A stretch of DNA of 64,000 bases. Source: Planctomycetota bacterium (GTDB lineage: Bacteria; Planctomycetota; B15-G4). The translations under genes and the position numbers were made by a program. Numbering within the stretch: position 1 is the first letter of the stretch; each line of letters starts with the position of its first letter. The notes beneath the pieces are model-generated. The model was not told the DNA's origin, searched no databases, and saw only the letters and a list, made by a program, of their open reading frames with translations. Below are positions 8,112-17,325 of this stretch, piece by piece. The stretch lies in contig JACKHP010000002.1 of NCBI GenBank assembly GCA_020638905.1, positions 248,001 to 312,000 on the forward strand, written 5' to 3'.

Positions 8112-11084
8112 TCAGCCGTCGTCCCACGTCACGTCGACGAAGACCTCCGCCCCGCGCACGACCGTGAACACCTCGGATTCGGCGACGTCGTAGCCACCGT
8201 TCCGCATGTCGCGCAGCTTGACGACGTACGTCCCCGCCAGGAGACCTTCGAAGGCGTACTCGGGGCCGTCGATGCGCCGGGCCGCGGCGACCCCGCCGCG
8301 GTCGACGCTCAGCAGGTCGACCTCGACGTCGGCGCCCTTCGGCCAGGCGATCTGGCCGGGGAGGGACACGCGGCCGCGCACCGTCGCGCCGCGTTCGACC
8401 GGCACGTCGATCGGTTCGCTCCCGAGCGCCGCGGGCACGTCGGTGCTGACGGAGCCTGCCGAGAGCCAGGCGCCGCCGTTCGCACGGAGACGGAGGCGTC
8501 CTCCCGACAGGCCCGCGAGGACGAAGCCGCCGTCGGCACCGCTCGTGATCTCCGGGCGACGGAAGGACTCGGCTGGCCCGATGCGCGACAGGACGTCGCT
8601 CGGTACGGCGAGCGGATCGGCCACGGCGTCGTCGGTCGAGATCGGGTCGATCCACACCCGGACGCCTTCGACCGGACGCCCGCTCGCCCGTTCGACGACG
8701 CGCCCGTGCAGCGATTCGCCGACGATCGTGAGCACGACGTCCTGGTCGCGGTCGACCTCGACGTGCAGCGCCCGTCCCCGCACGGACGGCACGCCCTCGA
8801 CGGACGCCACGAGCCACGCGTCGCCGGGGGCCACGTCGTCGAAGCGGAACTCGCCGTCGACCAGGACCGCTCCGCGCGCGGCACGCGTGCGCACGCCCCT
8901 CGGCACGAGCGCCACGCTGCCCTCGACGTGTGCGCGTCCGGCCACCCGCACGCGTCCCGTGACGCTCGGCGCGCGCAGCAGCGACACCCGCACCGACGCG
9001 TCCTCGCCGGCGCGCAGTTCGACGCGCTCGACCCCGCGAGGGAGCGCAGCCGCCTCGCCGTCGCGCGAGGCCTGCGTCGATTCGAGCAGGTCTGGCAGCG
9101 CGTCGGCCGGTGCGTCCGTGGCGAGCACGAGGCAGGCGCCGGGCAGCAGGCCGCGCGCCGCGAAGCGTCCGTCGGGGTCGCTGCGCGCGCTGCCCGGACG
9201 TCCGCGGTCCGACGACGCGAGCGTGATGTCGGCGCGTCGCGCGGGATCGTCGACCTGCGCGACCGCCGCCGCGCGTGGGAACCAGTGCACCGGGACGCCC
9301 GCGACCGGCGTGCCCTGGGCGTCCACCACGAGCCCGCTCAGCGACGCGGAACGCGTGAGCCGCGCGAGCAGCACGACCTCGTCGACCGCTGCCGTCGCGT
9401 CGTAGCTCGCGGTCGGCGTCGAGAGCAACTCCGGCCCCGGCCCGGCGACCCACACGCGCAGCGTCGTGCGCGGGACCTCGAGCGCGAAGGCGCCCTCGGC
9501 GTCGGTGCGCGCAGCCTGCGTGCCGCCGAAGGTCGCCGTGTCGTCGGGCGCGCACTGCACCACCGCCTGCTCGAGCGCATGCCCGAGATCGTCCTCGACG
9601 CGCCCGGTGAGACGCAGGACCGGGGCCAGGTCGACCGTGAGCGAGAGCACGTCGCCCTCGGCGAGCGGCGGCACGTCGACGAGCGCCGGCGAGTGGCCCG
9701 GCGCACGCACACGCACGCGCGCCCCGAAGGCATCGACGCCGTCGACGACGTACACGCCACTCACGGCCAGCGTCGGGTCGTCGCGCAGGACGAGCGCGCC
9801 GTTCGGGGCGAGCAGGCGGCGTCCCTCGACGTCGGGCAAGGATGCGTCGAGGATCGCGTCGGGGATGCTCGCGCCGCTCGGCGCATCGCGCACGACGAGC
9901 TGCACGCTGCCGCCCGGACGGAGCACGAGCACGAGGTCCTCGGACGGCGACGCGACGTCCGCGCGCGTCCAGACGAAGCCGGCCGCCTGCGCGCCGACCT
10001 GCCACTCGCCGGGGACCACCGGCGCGAAACGGAAGCGCCCCGCGTCGTCGGCGAACGCCCAGAGCCCCACGTCCCGGCCGGTCACGTCGGCCAGGCGACC
10101 GTCGAACGGACGCAGGAGCAGCGCGCCCACGCTCGCCTGCGACACGGGACGTCCGTCGGCGTCGACGACCACGCCGGCGAGCGCCTGCTCGTCGGGCAGC
10201 ACGATCGCGCCCAGGTCGCGCCGCTCGGCGGGAGCGAGGTCGATCGCGCGCAGCGCCTCGGGTTGTTCCGCGAGCGCTCCCAGCCGCAGGTCGTACGTCC
10301 CCGGGAGCAACCCGCCCAGGACGAACGCGCCGTCGTCCCAGCTCGCGGTCGACGTGCTGCCGCGCGCGAACTCGCCGGCGCACGCGACGACGAAGTCCGC
10401 CGGCACCGACGCGAGCGCGCCGCTCAGCGGGGGACGGTCGAGCCGCAGCGCGCAGTCGTCGACCGCCACCGTGCGCCCCGCGACGGGCGCGCCGTCGGCG
10501 GTCACGAGGCGTCCCGCGATCGAGCCGCCGGGGACGAGCGCGAGGTCGTCGAACGCACGCGTCCCCGGGTGCAGCAACCCCAGGTCGGCGGCCACGAAGC
10601 CGCCGCTCGGGGACGTCGAGCCGGCCAGCAGGAGCGCGGCGCCGAAGCCCTCGAGCGTGCCCGGCGCGAGTGCGATCGCGAAGCGTCCGTCGTCATGGGT
10701 CCGCGCGGTGGGCTCGCGCAACTGGACACGCTGCGACGGATCGGCGCGCACGAGCCACAGCGAGGCACCCGGCTCCGGCTCGCCGAGCGCGCCCACGACG
10801 CGTCCCGTGACGGCCAGGCCGTCGGACGCGACGGCGGACGGAGCCGAGCGCGGCTCGGGCGAGACGGCCTCGAGCTTCACCGGCTCGCGCACGACGGACG
10901 ACGCGTCGTCGAGTGACGATGCGCGCCCGTCGTCGTGCGACGTCTCCGCGATCGCAGCCGACGGATCGATGCGGGCGCCCTCGTTCGGCTCCTGTGCGGC
11001 GAACGCGACCCACACGACCCAGGCCACGACCGCGCACGACGCGAGCACGACCCACACCACGCGCGACCGCGGCGAGTTCGACAT
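8112..11084 (-). CDS. Membrane-anchored protein of carboxypeptidase-regulatory-like (Ig-fold) repeats
   Basis: This 990-residue protein has one N-terminal membrane helix (about residues 8-28) and then about eight repeated beta-sandwich modules. Each opens with a G-R/V-V...G.PV.G type motif, for example GRLVTADGAPVAGRTVAV, GVVVDADGRPVSQASV and GLVVDAQGTPVAGVPV. These match carboxypeptidase-regulatory-like or CnaB-like domains, which usually serve as extracellular stalks or binding modules. There is no enzymatic domain, sortase signal or cell-wall motif. The modules are divergent rather than recently duplicated. A surface or periplasmic structural role is likely but inferred. Confidence 0.7.
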   Translation of the reverse strand: MSNSPRSRVVWVVLASCAVVAWVVWVAFAAQEPNEGARIDPSAAIAETSHDDGRASSLDDASSVVREPVKLEAVSPEPRSAPSAVASDGLAVTGRVVGALGEPEPGASLWLVRADPSQRVQLREPTARTHDDGRFAIALAPGTLEGFGAALLLAGSTSPSGGFVAADLGLLHPGTRAFDDLALVPGGSIAGRLVTADGAPVAGRTVAVDDCALRLDRPPLSGALASVPADFVVACAGEFARGSTSTASWDDGAFVLGGLLPGTYDLRLGALAEQPEALRAIDLAPAERRDLGAIVLPDEQALAGVVVDADGRPVSQASVGALLLRPFDGRLADVTGRDVGLWAFADDAGRFRFAPVVPGEWQVGAQAAGFVWTRADVASPSEDLVLVLRPGGSVQLVVRDAPSGASIPDAILDASLPDVEGRRLLAPNGALVLRDDPTLAVSGVYVVDGVDAFGARVRVRAPGHSPALVDVPPLAEGDVLSLTVDLAPVLRLTGRVEDDLGHALEQAVVQCAPDDTATFGGTQAARTDAEGAFALEVPRTTLRVWVAGPGPELLSTPTASYDATAAVDEVVLLARLTRSASLSGLVVDAQGTPVAGVPVHWFPRAAAVAQVDDPARRADITLASSDRGRPGSARSDPDGRFAARGLLPGACLVLATDAPADALPDLLESTQASRDGEAAALPRGVERVELRAGEDASVRVSLLRAPSVTGRVRVAGRAHVEGSVALVPRGVRTRAARGAVLVDGEFRFDDVAPGDAWLVASVEGVPSVRGRALHVEVDRDQDVVLTIVGESLHGRVVERASGRPVEGVRVWIDPISTDDAVADPLAVPSDVLSRIGPAESFRRPEITSGADGGFVLAGLSGGRLRLRANGGAWLSAGSVSTDVPAALGSEPIDVPVERGATVRGRVSLPGQIAWPKGADVEVDLLSVDRGGVAAARRIDGPEYAFEGLLAGTYVVKLRDMRNGGYDVAESEVFTVVRGAEVFVDVTWDDG

Positions 11085-11207
11085 GGCGGGATCCCCTCGG
11101 CCCAGCTCCTCGCGCGGACGCGGTCCACCATAGAACGTGGCGTGCGAGGTGTCGATCGGCGGCGTGGCGCGAGCCTCCGCGCGCCGGGAACGTCGGAACT
11201 GCGAGCG

Positions 11208-12689
11208 CTAACCGATGCGCGCGCGCCAGGCGACGAGCTGCGCGCGTACGTTCTCCGGCGCCGTCCCGCCGATCGCCCGGCGCGCGGCCACCGCGGCATC
11301 GGACGTGAGCGCCGCGCGCACCGACGGGTCGAGCGCCGGGTGCGCCGCGCGCAGGACGTCGTCGGGCAGCGCCACGAGATCGACGCCCCGCGACTCGGCC
11401 TCGCGCACGAGGCGTCCCGTGGCTTCGTGGGCCTCGCGGAACGAGACGCCACGCACCACGAGCCAGTCGGCGATCTCGGTCGCGAGCAGGTAGCCGGACG
11501 GGTCGTCGACCGCGGCGCGCATGGCCGCTGCGTCGAAGCGCACGTCGGCCAGCATCGCGTCGGTCACCGCGAGCATCTGGCGCAGCGTGTCGTACGCGTC
11601 GAACAGCGCGGGTTTGTCCTCCTGCAGATCCTTGTGATACCCGAGCGGCAGCCCGCGCTGGAGCTCGAGCAGCGCGGCGAGCGCGCTCGAGACGCGCACC
11701 GCCTTGGCGCGCAGCAGCTCGGCGCCGTCGGGGTTGCGCTTCTGCGGCATGATCGAGCTGCCTGTCGAGACCGCGTCCCCCAGGCGCGCGAAGCCGTACT
11801 CGCGGCCGCACCACAGCACGAGATCGGCGCCGAGGCGCGAGAGCGTCGTGGCGCAGCAGGCCATCGCGAACGCGAGCTCGCACGCGTCGCGGCGCGACGA
11901 GACCGCCTCGAGACTGTTGGGCGAGGGTGCCTCGAAGCCCAGCTCGCGCGCCGTCATCTCGCGGTCGATGGGGAACGTCGTGCCCGTCCCCGCGCCGGCG
12001 CCGAGCGGGCACTCGCGCGGCGTGCGGGCCAGTCCGCGCGCGTCGCTCTCGAGCATCTCGACCCACGCCAGGAGCGCGTGGCCGAGCAGCACCGGCTGGG
12101 CCCGCTGAAGGTGCGTGTAGTACGGCAGGATCGCCTCGCCGTCCCGCGCCACGAGGTCGAGCAGCCGACGCTGGACGACGCGCACGTCCTCGACGAGCTC
12201 GAGGGACGCGTCGCGCAGCCACAGCCGCAAGTCGGTGGCCACCTGGTCGTTGCGGCTGCGCGCGGCGTGCAGGCGCTTGCCGTCGTCGCCCACGAGCTCG
12301 GTGAGCCGGCGCTCGACCGCCATGTGGACGTCCTCGTCGCCGGGGTGCTCGACGAAGCGGCCTTCGGCGAACTCGCGCTCGACGAGACCGAGCCCGCGCA
12401 GGATGTTCGCCACCGCGTCCTTGGGCAGGATGCCCGTGGCGCCCAGCATGCGCACGTGCGCGCGGCTGCCGGCGATGTCCTGCCTCCACAGACGGCGGTC
12501 GAAGGGCAGCGAGCGGTTGATCGCGTCGAGCGCGGGATGCACGCCGCCGGCGAAACGTCCGCGCAGCAACGCGGCGCCGTCGACCGACGCGTCGCGCGCA
12601 CCGTCCGCGCCGGACGTCGCCGACCGACCCTCGGTCGTCGCCGGAGCCGCGTCGTCGCGCTCGGGCTGGCTCTCGTGCCCGTCGCTCAC
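11208..12689 (-). CDS. argH: Argininosuccinate lyase
   Basis: It cleaves argininosuccinate to arginine and fumarate, the last step of arginine synthesis, in the cytoplasm. The 493-residue protein has the fumarase/aspartase superfamily signature GSSIMPQKRNPD, the HAARSRNDQVATD region, and the catalytic TGSS loop. An acidic, low-complexity N-terminal extension of about 35 residues precedes the conserved core. The GTG at 12689 is chosen because it forms a GTGA overlap with the stop of the deacetylase gene, the same junction seen across this operon. It is the last gene of the operon. Confidence 0.93.
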   Translation of the reverse strand: MSDGHESQPERDDAAPATTEGRSATSGADGARDASVDGAALLRGRFAGGVHPALDAINRSLPFDRRLWRQDIAGSRAHVRMLGATGILPKDAVANILRGLGLVEREFAEGRFVEHPGDEDVHMAVERRLTELVGDDGKRLHAARSRNDQVATDLRLWLRDASLELVEDVRVVQRRLLDLVARDGEAILPYYTHLQRAQPVLLGHALLAWVEMLESDARGLARTPRECPLGAGAGTGTTFPIDREMTARELGFEAPSPNSLEAVSSRRDACELAFAMACCATTLSRLGADLVLWCGREYGFARLGDAVSTGSSIMPQKRNPDGAELLRAKAVRVSSALAALLELQRGLPLGYHKDLQEDKPALFDAYDTLRQMLAVTDAMLADVRFDAAAMRAAVDDPSGYLLATEIADWLVVRGVSFREAHEATGRLVREAESRGVDLVALPDDVLRAAHPALDPSVRAALTSDAAVAARRAIGGTAPENVRAQLVAWRARIG

Positions 12690-13849
12690 GACGCGGCCTC
12701 CGCCTCGGTCTCGTCCGACGCCTCTCCGGCGCCCGCCGCCTCGTGCACGCCGAGGAACCTGCGCGCGATGGCGTCGTAGGCGGTCACCGCGGCGTGCACC
12801 TGCTCGAGCGCGACCCACTCGTCGGGCGCGTGGCTGGCCTTGCTCGTCCCCGGACCCATGACCACGCCGGGGACGTGCCGCAGGTGGAAGAGGTCGGACA
12901 CGCCGCCGAACCCGCGCACGCGGCCGGTCGGGCTCGCGGCCTTCGCCACGCGCACGATCTCGGCGTCGACGCCGATGCGCACCGGGTGGAAGCGCTCGCT
13001 GTGCACGACGACCTCGCTCTCGCGGCCCACGACACCGCGCAGCAACGCCAGCATGCGCTCGTTGTCGCAATCGGGCGTGGGACGTCCGTCGAGCTGCACG
13101 ACGCACTCGCCGGGCAGCACGTTCGGACGCGTGCCGCCGTGCACGACGGTGCACTGCAGCGTGGGAGGCCCGAGCAGCCGGTCGCTCACGCCCAGGTCGA
13201 GCGCGTGGATCGCGAGCACGTCGCGCGCCGCGAGGTCGACCGCGTTGCGTCCCTCCCACGGACGGGAGGCGTGGGCGCTGCGGCCGTGGGCGATCACCGA
13301 CGCGCGCAGCAGGCCGCGCTGCCCGGGACACACGTCGAGTTCGGTCGGCTCGCCGACGACGCACGCGTCGACCGGCGGCAGCTCGTGCACGCAGGCCTCG
13401 ATGCCCTCGCCGCCGGTCTCCTCGTCGCACACGAGCGCCAGCACGAGGCGTCCCGCGAAGGCTGCGGGATCGAGCGCGGCGGCCACGGCGGCCATCGCGG
13501 CGACGCTCGACTTGGCGTCGTTGCTGCCGCGACCGAGCAGGCGTCCGTCGGCGATCTCGCCCGACCACGGGTCGTGCGTCCAGCCGGGGCCCACGGGGAC
13601 GACGTCGATGTGCGAGCAGAGCAGCAGTCCCCGTCGCGTGACCCCCGGAGGGGCGGACGCGGTGCCGACGACCTCGGCCAACACGTTGCGTCCCGAGACG
13701 GTCACCGACACCCCGCGCCCGCGCAGCCAGTCGGCCAGCGCGTCGCGGCACGTCTCCTCTTCACCCGACACCGAGGGGATGCGCACCATCTCTTGCAGCA
13801 GCTCGACCGCCGCCTGCCCGGAGGGTGCGCGCGACGACCGAACGCTCAC
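12686..13849 (-). CDS. argE: M20-family N-acyl amino acid deacylase (ArgE-type, in the acylated-citrulline route)
   Basis: This 387-residue metallohydrolase is expected to remove the acyl group from the product of the neighbouring transcarbamylase, giving citrulline. The M20 metal ligands are visible: H in SHIDVVP, D in GRGSNDAKSS, the EE pair in CDEETGGEG, E in VVGEPTELD, and the C-terminal H in SKASHAPDEW. The middle dimerisation domain holds HGRSAHASRP. By family alone it could be acetylornithine deacetylase, acetylcitrulline deacylase or succinyl-diaminopimelate desuccinylase. Its place between argB and argH, with an acylornithine transcarbamylase in the operon, favours an acylcitrulline deacylase. 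Both ends overlap neighbours by GTGA. Confidence 0.82.
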   Translation of the reverse strand: MSVRSSRAPSGQAAVELLQEMVRIPSVSGEEETCRDALADWLRGRGVSVTVSGRNVLAEVVGTASAPPGVTRRGLLLCSHIDVVPVGPGWTHDPWSGEIADGRLLGRGSNDAKSSVAAMAAVAAALDPAAFAGRLVLALVCDEETGGEGIEACVHELPPVDACVVGEPTELDVCPGQRGLLRASVIAHGRSAHASRPWEGRNAVDLAARDVLAIHALDLGVSDRLLGPPTLQCTVVHGGTRPNVLPGECVVQLDGRPTPDCDNERMLALLRGVVGRESEVVVHSERFHPVRIGVDAEIVRVAKAASPTGRVRGFGGVSDLFHLRHVPGVVMGPGTSKASHAPDEWVALEQVHAAVTAYDAIARRFLGVHEAAGAGEASDETEAEAAS

Positions 13850-14832
13850 GCGACACCTCCCTCGGTCTGCTTGCGCTCGCGCTTGCGGGCGGCACGGGCA
13901 TCGACCTTGCCGCCCGGCGGCGTGACCTCCGCCGGACGCGGCGCGTGCGCCTCGGTCGCGATCAGCGTCCCGCAACCGTCGCGCGTGAACAGCTCGAGCA
14001 GCATCGCGCCCTCGTCGAGCCCCGAGAGGATGTGCGCGCGCTCGACCCCGCCTTCGACGGCCTCGACGAGCGACATGACCTTCGGCTTCATTCCGCCGCG
14101 CACGACGCCGCTGGCCACCGCCTCGCGCGCCTGCACCGGGCTCAGGTACGGGATGAGCGTCGCCGGGTCGTTCGCGTCGACGAGCACGCCGGGCACGGTC
14201 GTGAGCGAGATGAGCTTGTACGCGCCGAGCGCGCGGGCCAGCACCGACGAGACCGTGTCGGCGTTGATGTTGAGCACGTTGCCCTCCTCGTCGCTGGCGA
14301 GCGACGAGATGACCGGCACGTAGCCGTTGTCCATGAGCAGCGAGAGCAGCCGCGGCTGGACGTCGACGACGTCGCCCACGTGTCCGTAGTCGACCATCGA
14401 GACGCGCCCGCTCTCGGAGTCGCGCACCTCGACCGGACTGCGGCGCACCGCGTGGATCACGTCGCCGTCGACGCCCGAGAGGCCGACCGCCGCCACGCCC
14501 TGGGCGCGCAGGGCCGAGAGGATGTCGAGGTTCACCTGTCCCGCGAAGACCATCTTGGCCACGTCGAGGGTCTCGCGGTCGGTCACGCGGCGTCCCTCGA
14601 CCATGACCGGCTGCAGGCCGAGGCGCTTCGACATCTCGGTCGCCTGCGGACCGCCGCCGTGCACGATGCAGGCGCGGATGCCGACGTGCACCACGAGCGA
14701 GAGGTCCTGTGCGAGCGAACGCAGCGCGTCGTCCTGGGCTGCCAGCTCGCCGCCCAGCTTGATCACCATCGTGCGTCCCTTGTGCCGGCGGATGTAGGGC
14801 AGCGCCTGCTTGAGGATGCTGATGTGCTTCAT
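13846..14832 (-). CDS. argB: Acetylglutamate kinase (possibly acting on another N-acylglutamate)
   Basis: It phosphorylates the gamma-carboxyl of N-acylglutamate, the second step of the pathway. The 328-residue protein has the amino acid kinase fold motifs MVIKLGGELA, VHGGGPQATE, GLSGVDGDVI, NINADTV and GGMKPKV. It begins with a short helix ending ALPYIRRHKGR before the core, like the N-terminal helix found in arginine-inhibited acetylglutamate kinases, so feedback inhibition by arginine is possible (inference). A basic tail of about 30 residues (ARKRERKQTEG) is unusual. The ATG at 14832 overlaps the transcarbamylase stop by one base. Confidence 0.92.
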   Translation of the reverse strand: MKHISILKQALPYIRRHKGRTMVIKLGGELAAQDDALRSLAQDLSLVVHVGIRACIVHGGGPQATEMSKRLGLQPVMVEGRRVTDRETLDVAKMVFAGQVNLDILSALRAQGVAAVGLSGVDGDVIHAVRRSPVEVRDSESGRVSMVDYGHVGDVVDVQPRLLSLLMDNGYVPVISSLASDEEGNVLNINADTVSSVLARALGAYKLISLTTVPGVLVDANDPATLIPYLSPVQAREAVASGVVRGGMKPKVMSLVEAVEGGVERAHILSGLDEGAMLLELFTRDGCGTLIATEAHAPRPAEVTPPGGKVDARAARKRERKQTEGGVA

Positions 14833-16034
14833 CACGAGGGCTCCTGCGAGGCGGGGTCGACGCCGGCCGCGCGACAGAGTGTCGCACGCTGGACGTCGAG
14901 GCGCGCGGCTGCCTGCTCGAACACGAGCGAGCGCGGGCCGTCGAGCAACGCGTCCTCGACGACCACGTTGCGGCGCACCGGCAGGCAGTGCATGAAGAAC
15001 GCGCGGTCGCCGCGCTGCAGGTCGCGTTCGCGCACCATCCACCCGGGACGCCGCACCGCGGCGGACGCCACCTCGGCAGGCTCGCCGTAGTGTCGCGCGC
15101 TGCCCCAGGCCTTGGCGTACACGACGCGCGCGCCCTCGAAGGCGGCCTCGCGGTCGTGCGTGACCGTGAACGTCCCGCCGCGCCGGGCGGCCGAGGCGCG
15201 GGCCGCGTCGAGCACGGCGTCGGGCAGTTCGAAGCCCTCGGGATGGGCCAGCACGACGTCGTGTCCCTCGCGCGCGAAGGCCTGCACGGCGGCCGCCGGC
15301 ACGGCCATCGGCAGCGGACGCACGTGCGGCGCCCAGGTCACGACGACCTTGCAGCGCTCGCCGACCTGGCGACGCAACGTGAGCGCGTCGGCCAACGCCT
15401 GGTGCGGATGGTCGAGCGCCGACTCGAGGTTCAGCAACGGGACGCCGGACGCGCGCGCCGCCGCCGCGAGCACCGGCTCGGCCAGGTCGTCGGCCGCGTC
15501 GCGCAGTCCCGCGAAGGCGCGCAGTCCGATGCCGTCGACCATGCGCGCGAGCACGCCCACGGCCTCGCGCAGGTGCTCGGCCGCGGCGCCGTCCATGACG
15601 ACGCCGTCGCGGTGTTCGAGGGTCCAGCTGCCCTCGCCGGGCTGCAGCGGGACGGCGTGGGCACCGAGGTCGTGGCAGGCCACCTCGAACGCGGTGCGCG
15701 TGCGCAGCGACGGCGCGAGGAAGAGCATCGCGAAGCGCAGGCCGGCCAGCAGCGGACGCCGTCCCCGGTCGCCCGCGAGCAACTCGGACGCCGCGAGCAG
15801 CGCGTCCCAGGCGGCGTCGTCGAGGTCGCGCTGGACGAGCAGCGAGCGCGCGGCGAGCGCCGCGTCGGTCGCCACCGTCACGCGCGGCGCGGGGCCGAGC
15901 CGCGCGCGGGTCGCGCCGACCGCCGGGTCTCCGCACGCCCTCCCACCCGCGCCGGGTGCGTCGCGCCCGCCGCTCGCAGCGCGCGTGGCGCGCTCGTCGG
16001 GCTGCGCACCCGCCCCCCTCGTCGCGGCGCTCAC
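14832..16034 (-). CDS. argF': N-acylornithine carbamoyltransferase (acetyl- or succinyl-ornithine type)
   Basis: It transfers the carbamoyl group from carbamoyl phosphate to an N-acylated ornithine. The family is recognised from SLRTRT (carbamoyl-phosphate loop), LQPGEGSW with the AOTCase-specific tryptophan (W137), the DGVVMDG segment, HPHQALADA, VYAKAWGS and HCLPVRRNV. These follow Xanthomonas N-acetylornithine transcarbamylase much more closely than ordinary ornithine transcarbamylase. The position equivalent to Xanthomonas Glu92 is Ala152 (codon at 15579-15581), and this residue is known to separate acetyl- from succinyl-ornithine enzymes. The GTG at 16034 gives a GTGA overlap with argD but adds about 55 poorly conserved residues; GTG at 15881 is an alternative start. 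Confidence 0.88.
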   Translation of the reverse strand: MSAATRGAGAQPDERATRAASGGRDAPGAGGRACGDPAVGATRARLGPAPRVTVATDAALAARSLLVQRDLDDAAWDALLAASELLAGDRGRRPLLAGLRFAMLFLAPSLRTRTAFEVACHDLGAHAVPLQPGEGSWTLEHRDGVVMDGAAAEHLREAVGVLARMVDGIGLRAFAGLRDAADDLAEPVLAAAARASGVPLLNLESALDHPHQALADALTLRRQVGERCKVVVTWAPHVRPLPMAVPAAAVQAFAREGHDVVLAHPEGFELPDAVLDAARASAARRGGTFTVTHDREAAFEGARVVYAKAWGSARHYGEPAEVASAAVRRPGWMVRERDLQRGDRAFFMHCLPVRRNVVVEDALLDGPRSLVFEQAAARLDVQRATLCRAAGVDPASQEPS

Positions 16035-17311
16035 GTGAGGATCGCCCGCAACGCGTCGACGAACAGGCCCGCCTCCTCGCGCTCCAGCACGAGCGGCGGC
16101 AGCAGGCGCATCTGCGCCTTCGGCTTCGACGAGCCCACGAGGATGCCGGCCTCGCGCAACGCCGCGATCACCGGCTTCGCGTCGCGGTCGAGGTCGACGC
16201 CCAGCAGCAGGCCCCGTCCATGGACGGCCCGCACGCCCGGCACGCGCAGCAGCTCGTCGGTCAGCCACGCGCCCTGCGCGGCGGCGTTCGCGCACAGCCC
16301 TTCGTCGCGCAGGATGTCGGCGGTCGCGGCCAACGCCGCGCACGCGAGCGGTCCCCCGCCGAAGGTCGTGCCTTGTTCACCGCTGCCGATGCCGGCCGCG
16401 ACGTCCTCGCGCACGAAGACCACGCCGGCGGGCACGCCGCCCGCGGCACCCTTGGCCGCCGTGATGAGGTCGGGGACGACACCCACGCCCTCGCCGAAGA
16501 ACGGCGTCCCGGTGCGTCCGAAGCCGGTCTGCACCTCGTCGAACACGAGCAGCGCTCCCCGCGCGCCGCACGACTCGCGCAGGCGCTCGAAGTACCCCGG
16601 CGCCGCCACCTGCACCCCGCCCATCGACGGGATCGGCTCGAGCAGCACCGCGGCCACGTCGTCACCGAGCGCGGCGTCGAGGGCCTCGACGTCGCCGTAG
16701 GGCACCCACGTCGTGTCGTCGGTCGGCACCGGCCACGACGGGTCGAGGTATCCGGGCAGTCCGGTCACGGCGAGGCTGCCCAGCGTGCGTCCGTGGAAGC
16801 CCTCGCGCATGGCGACGATCCGGCGACGGCCGGTGTGACGACGCGCGATCTTGAGCGCGGTCTCGTTCGCCTCGCTGCCGCTGTTGCAGAAGAAGACGCG
16901 CCGCAGTCCCTCGGGCGCGAGCGAGGCGACCTTCTCGGCAGCCTCGGCGCGTACGTCGCTGTAGACCGCGTTGCTGTAGAACAGCAGGCGCGCGGCCTGG
17001 TCCTGCACGGCCTGCACGAGGCGCGGATGACAGTGCCCCACCGACGCGACGCAGTGTCCTCCGTAGAGGTCGAGGAAGCGCCGGCCCTGCACGTCGGTGA
17101 CCCAGCAGCCACGCCCCTCGACGAGCACCAGCGGGATCTTGGAGTAGGTCGCGAGCTGCCAGTGGTCCTCGCGCTGCATGAGCTCGTCGGCCAGGGCGGC
17201 GAGCGCCTCGGGCCGGGAATCGCGCGACGCGCCCGTCGCGTGTGACGCCCGCGCGCGATCCTGCGACGAATCGCGACCCGACGACGGACGATGCGATGCC
17301 GATGCGTCCAT
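16031..17311 (-). CDS. argD: Acetylornithine (or succinylornithine) aminotransferase
   Basis: This PLP enzyme transaminates N-acylglutamate semialdehyde to N-acylornithine. The 426-residue class-III aminotransferase shows FCNSGSEANETALK (phosphate cup), GFHGRTLGSL, LVFDEVQTGFGRTG (Asp for the pyridine nitrogen) and the Schiff-base lysine in ITAAKGAAGG. ATG at 17311 is chosen for the GGAGGA seven bases upstream; a GTG at 17329 overlapping the argC stop is the alternative and would fit the overlap pattern of the operon. The first 40 residues are low-complexity (Ser, Arg, Asp) and not conserved. Confidence 0.92.
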   Translation of the reverse strand: MDASASHRPSSGRDSSQDRARASHATGASRDSRPEALAALADELMQREDHWQLATYSKIPLVLVEGRGCWVTDVQGRRFLDLYGGHCVASVGHCHPRLVQAVQDQAARLLFYSNAVYSDVRAEAAEKVASLAPEGLRRVFFCNSGSEANETALKIARRHTGRRRIVAMREGFHGRTLGSLAVTGLPGYLDPSWPVPTDDTTWVPYGDVEALDAALGDDVAAVLLEPIPSMGGVQVAAPGYFERLRESCGARGALLVFDEVQTGFGRTGTPFFGEGVGVVPDLITAAKGAAGGVPAGVVFVREDVAAGIGSGEQGTTFGGGPLACAALAATADILRDEGLCANAAAQGAWLTDELLRVPGVRAVHGRGLLLGVDLDRDAKPVIAALREAGILVGSSKPKAQMRLLPPLVLEREEAGLFVDALRAILT

Positions 17312-17325
17312 GGGGACGTCCTCCG

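Noticed and set aside
11215..13925. Plus-strand open frames across the arginine operon
   Set aside because: Antiparallel to strongly conserved arg genes; composition Arg/Ser/Thr-rich without motifs.
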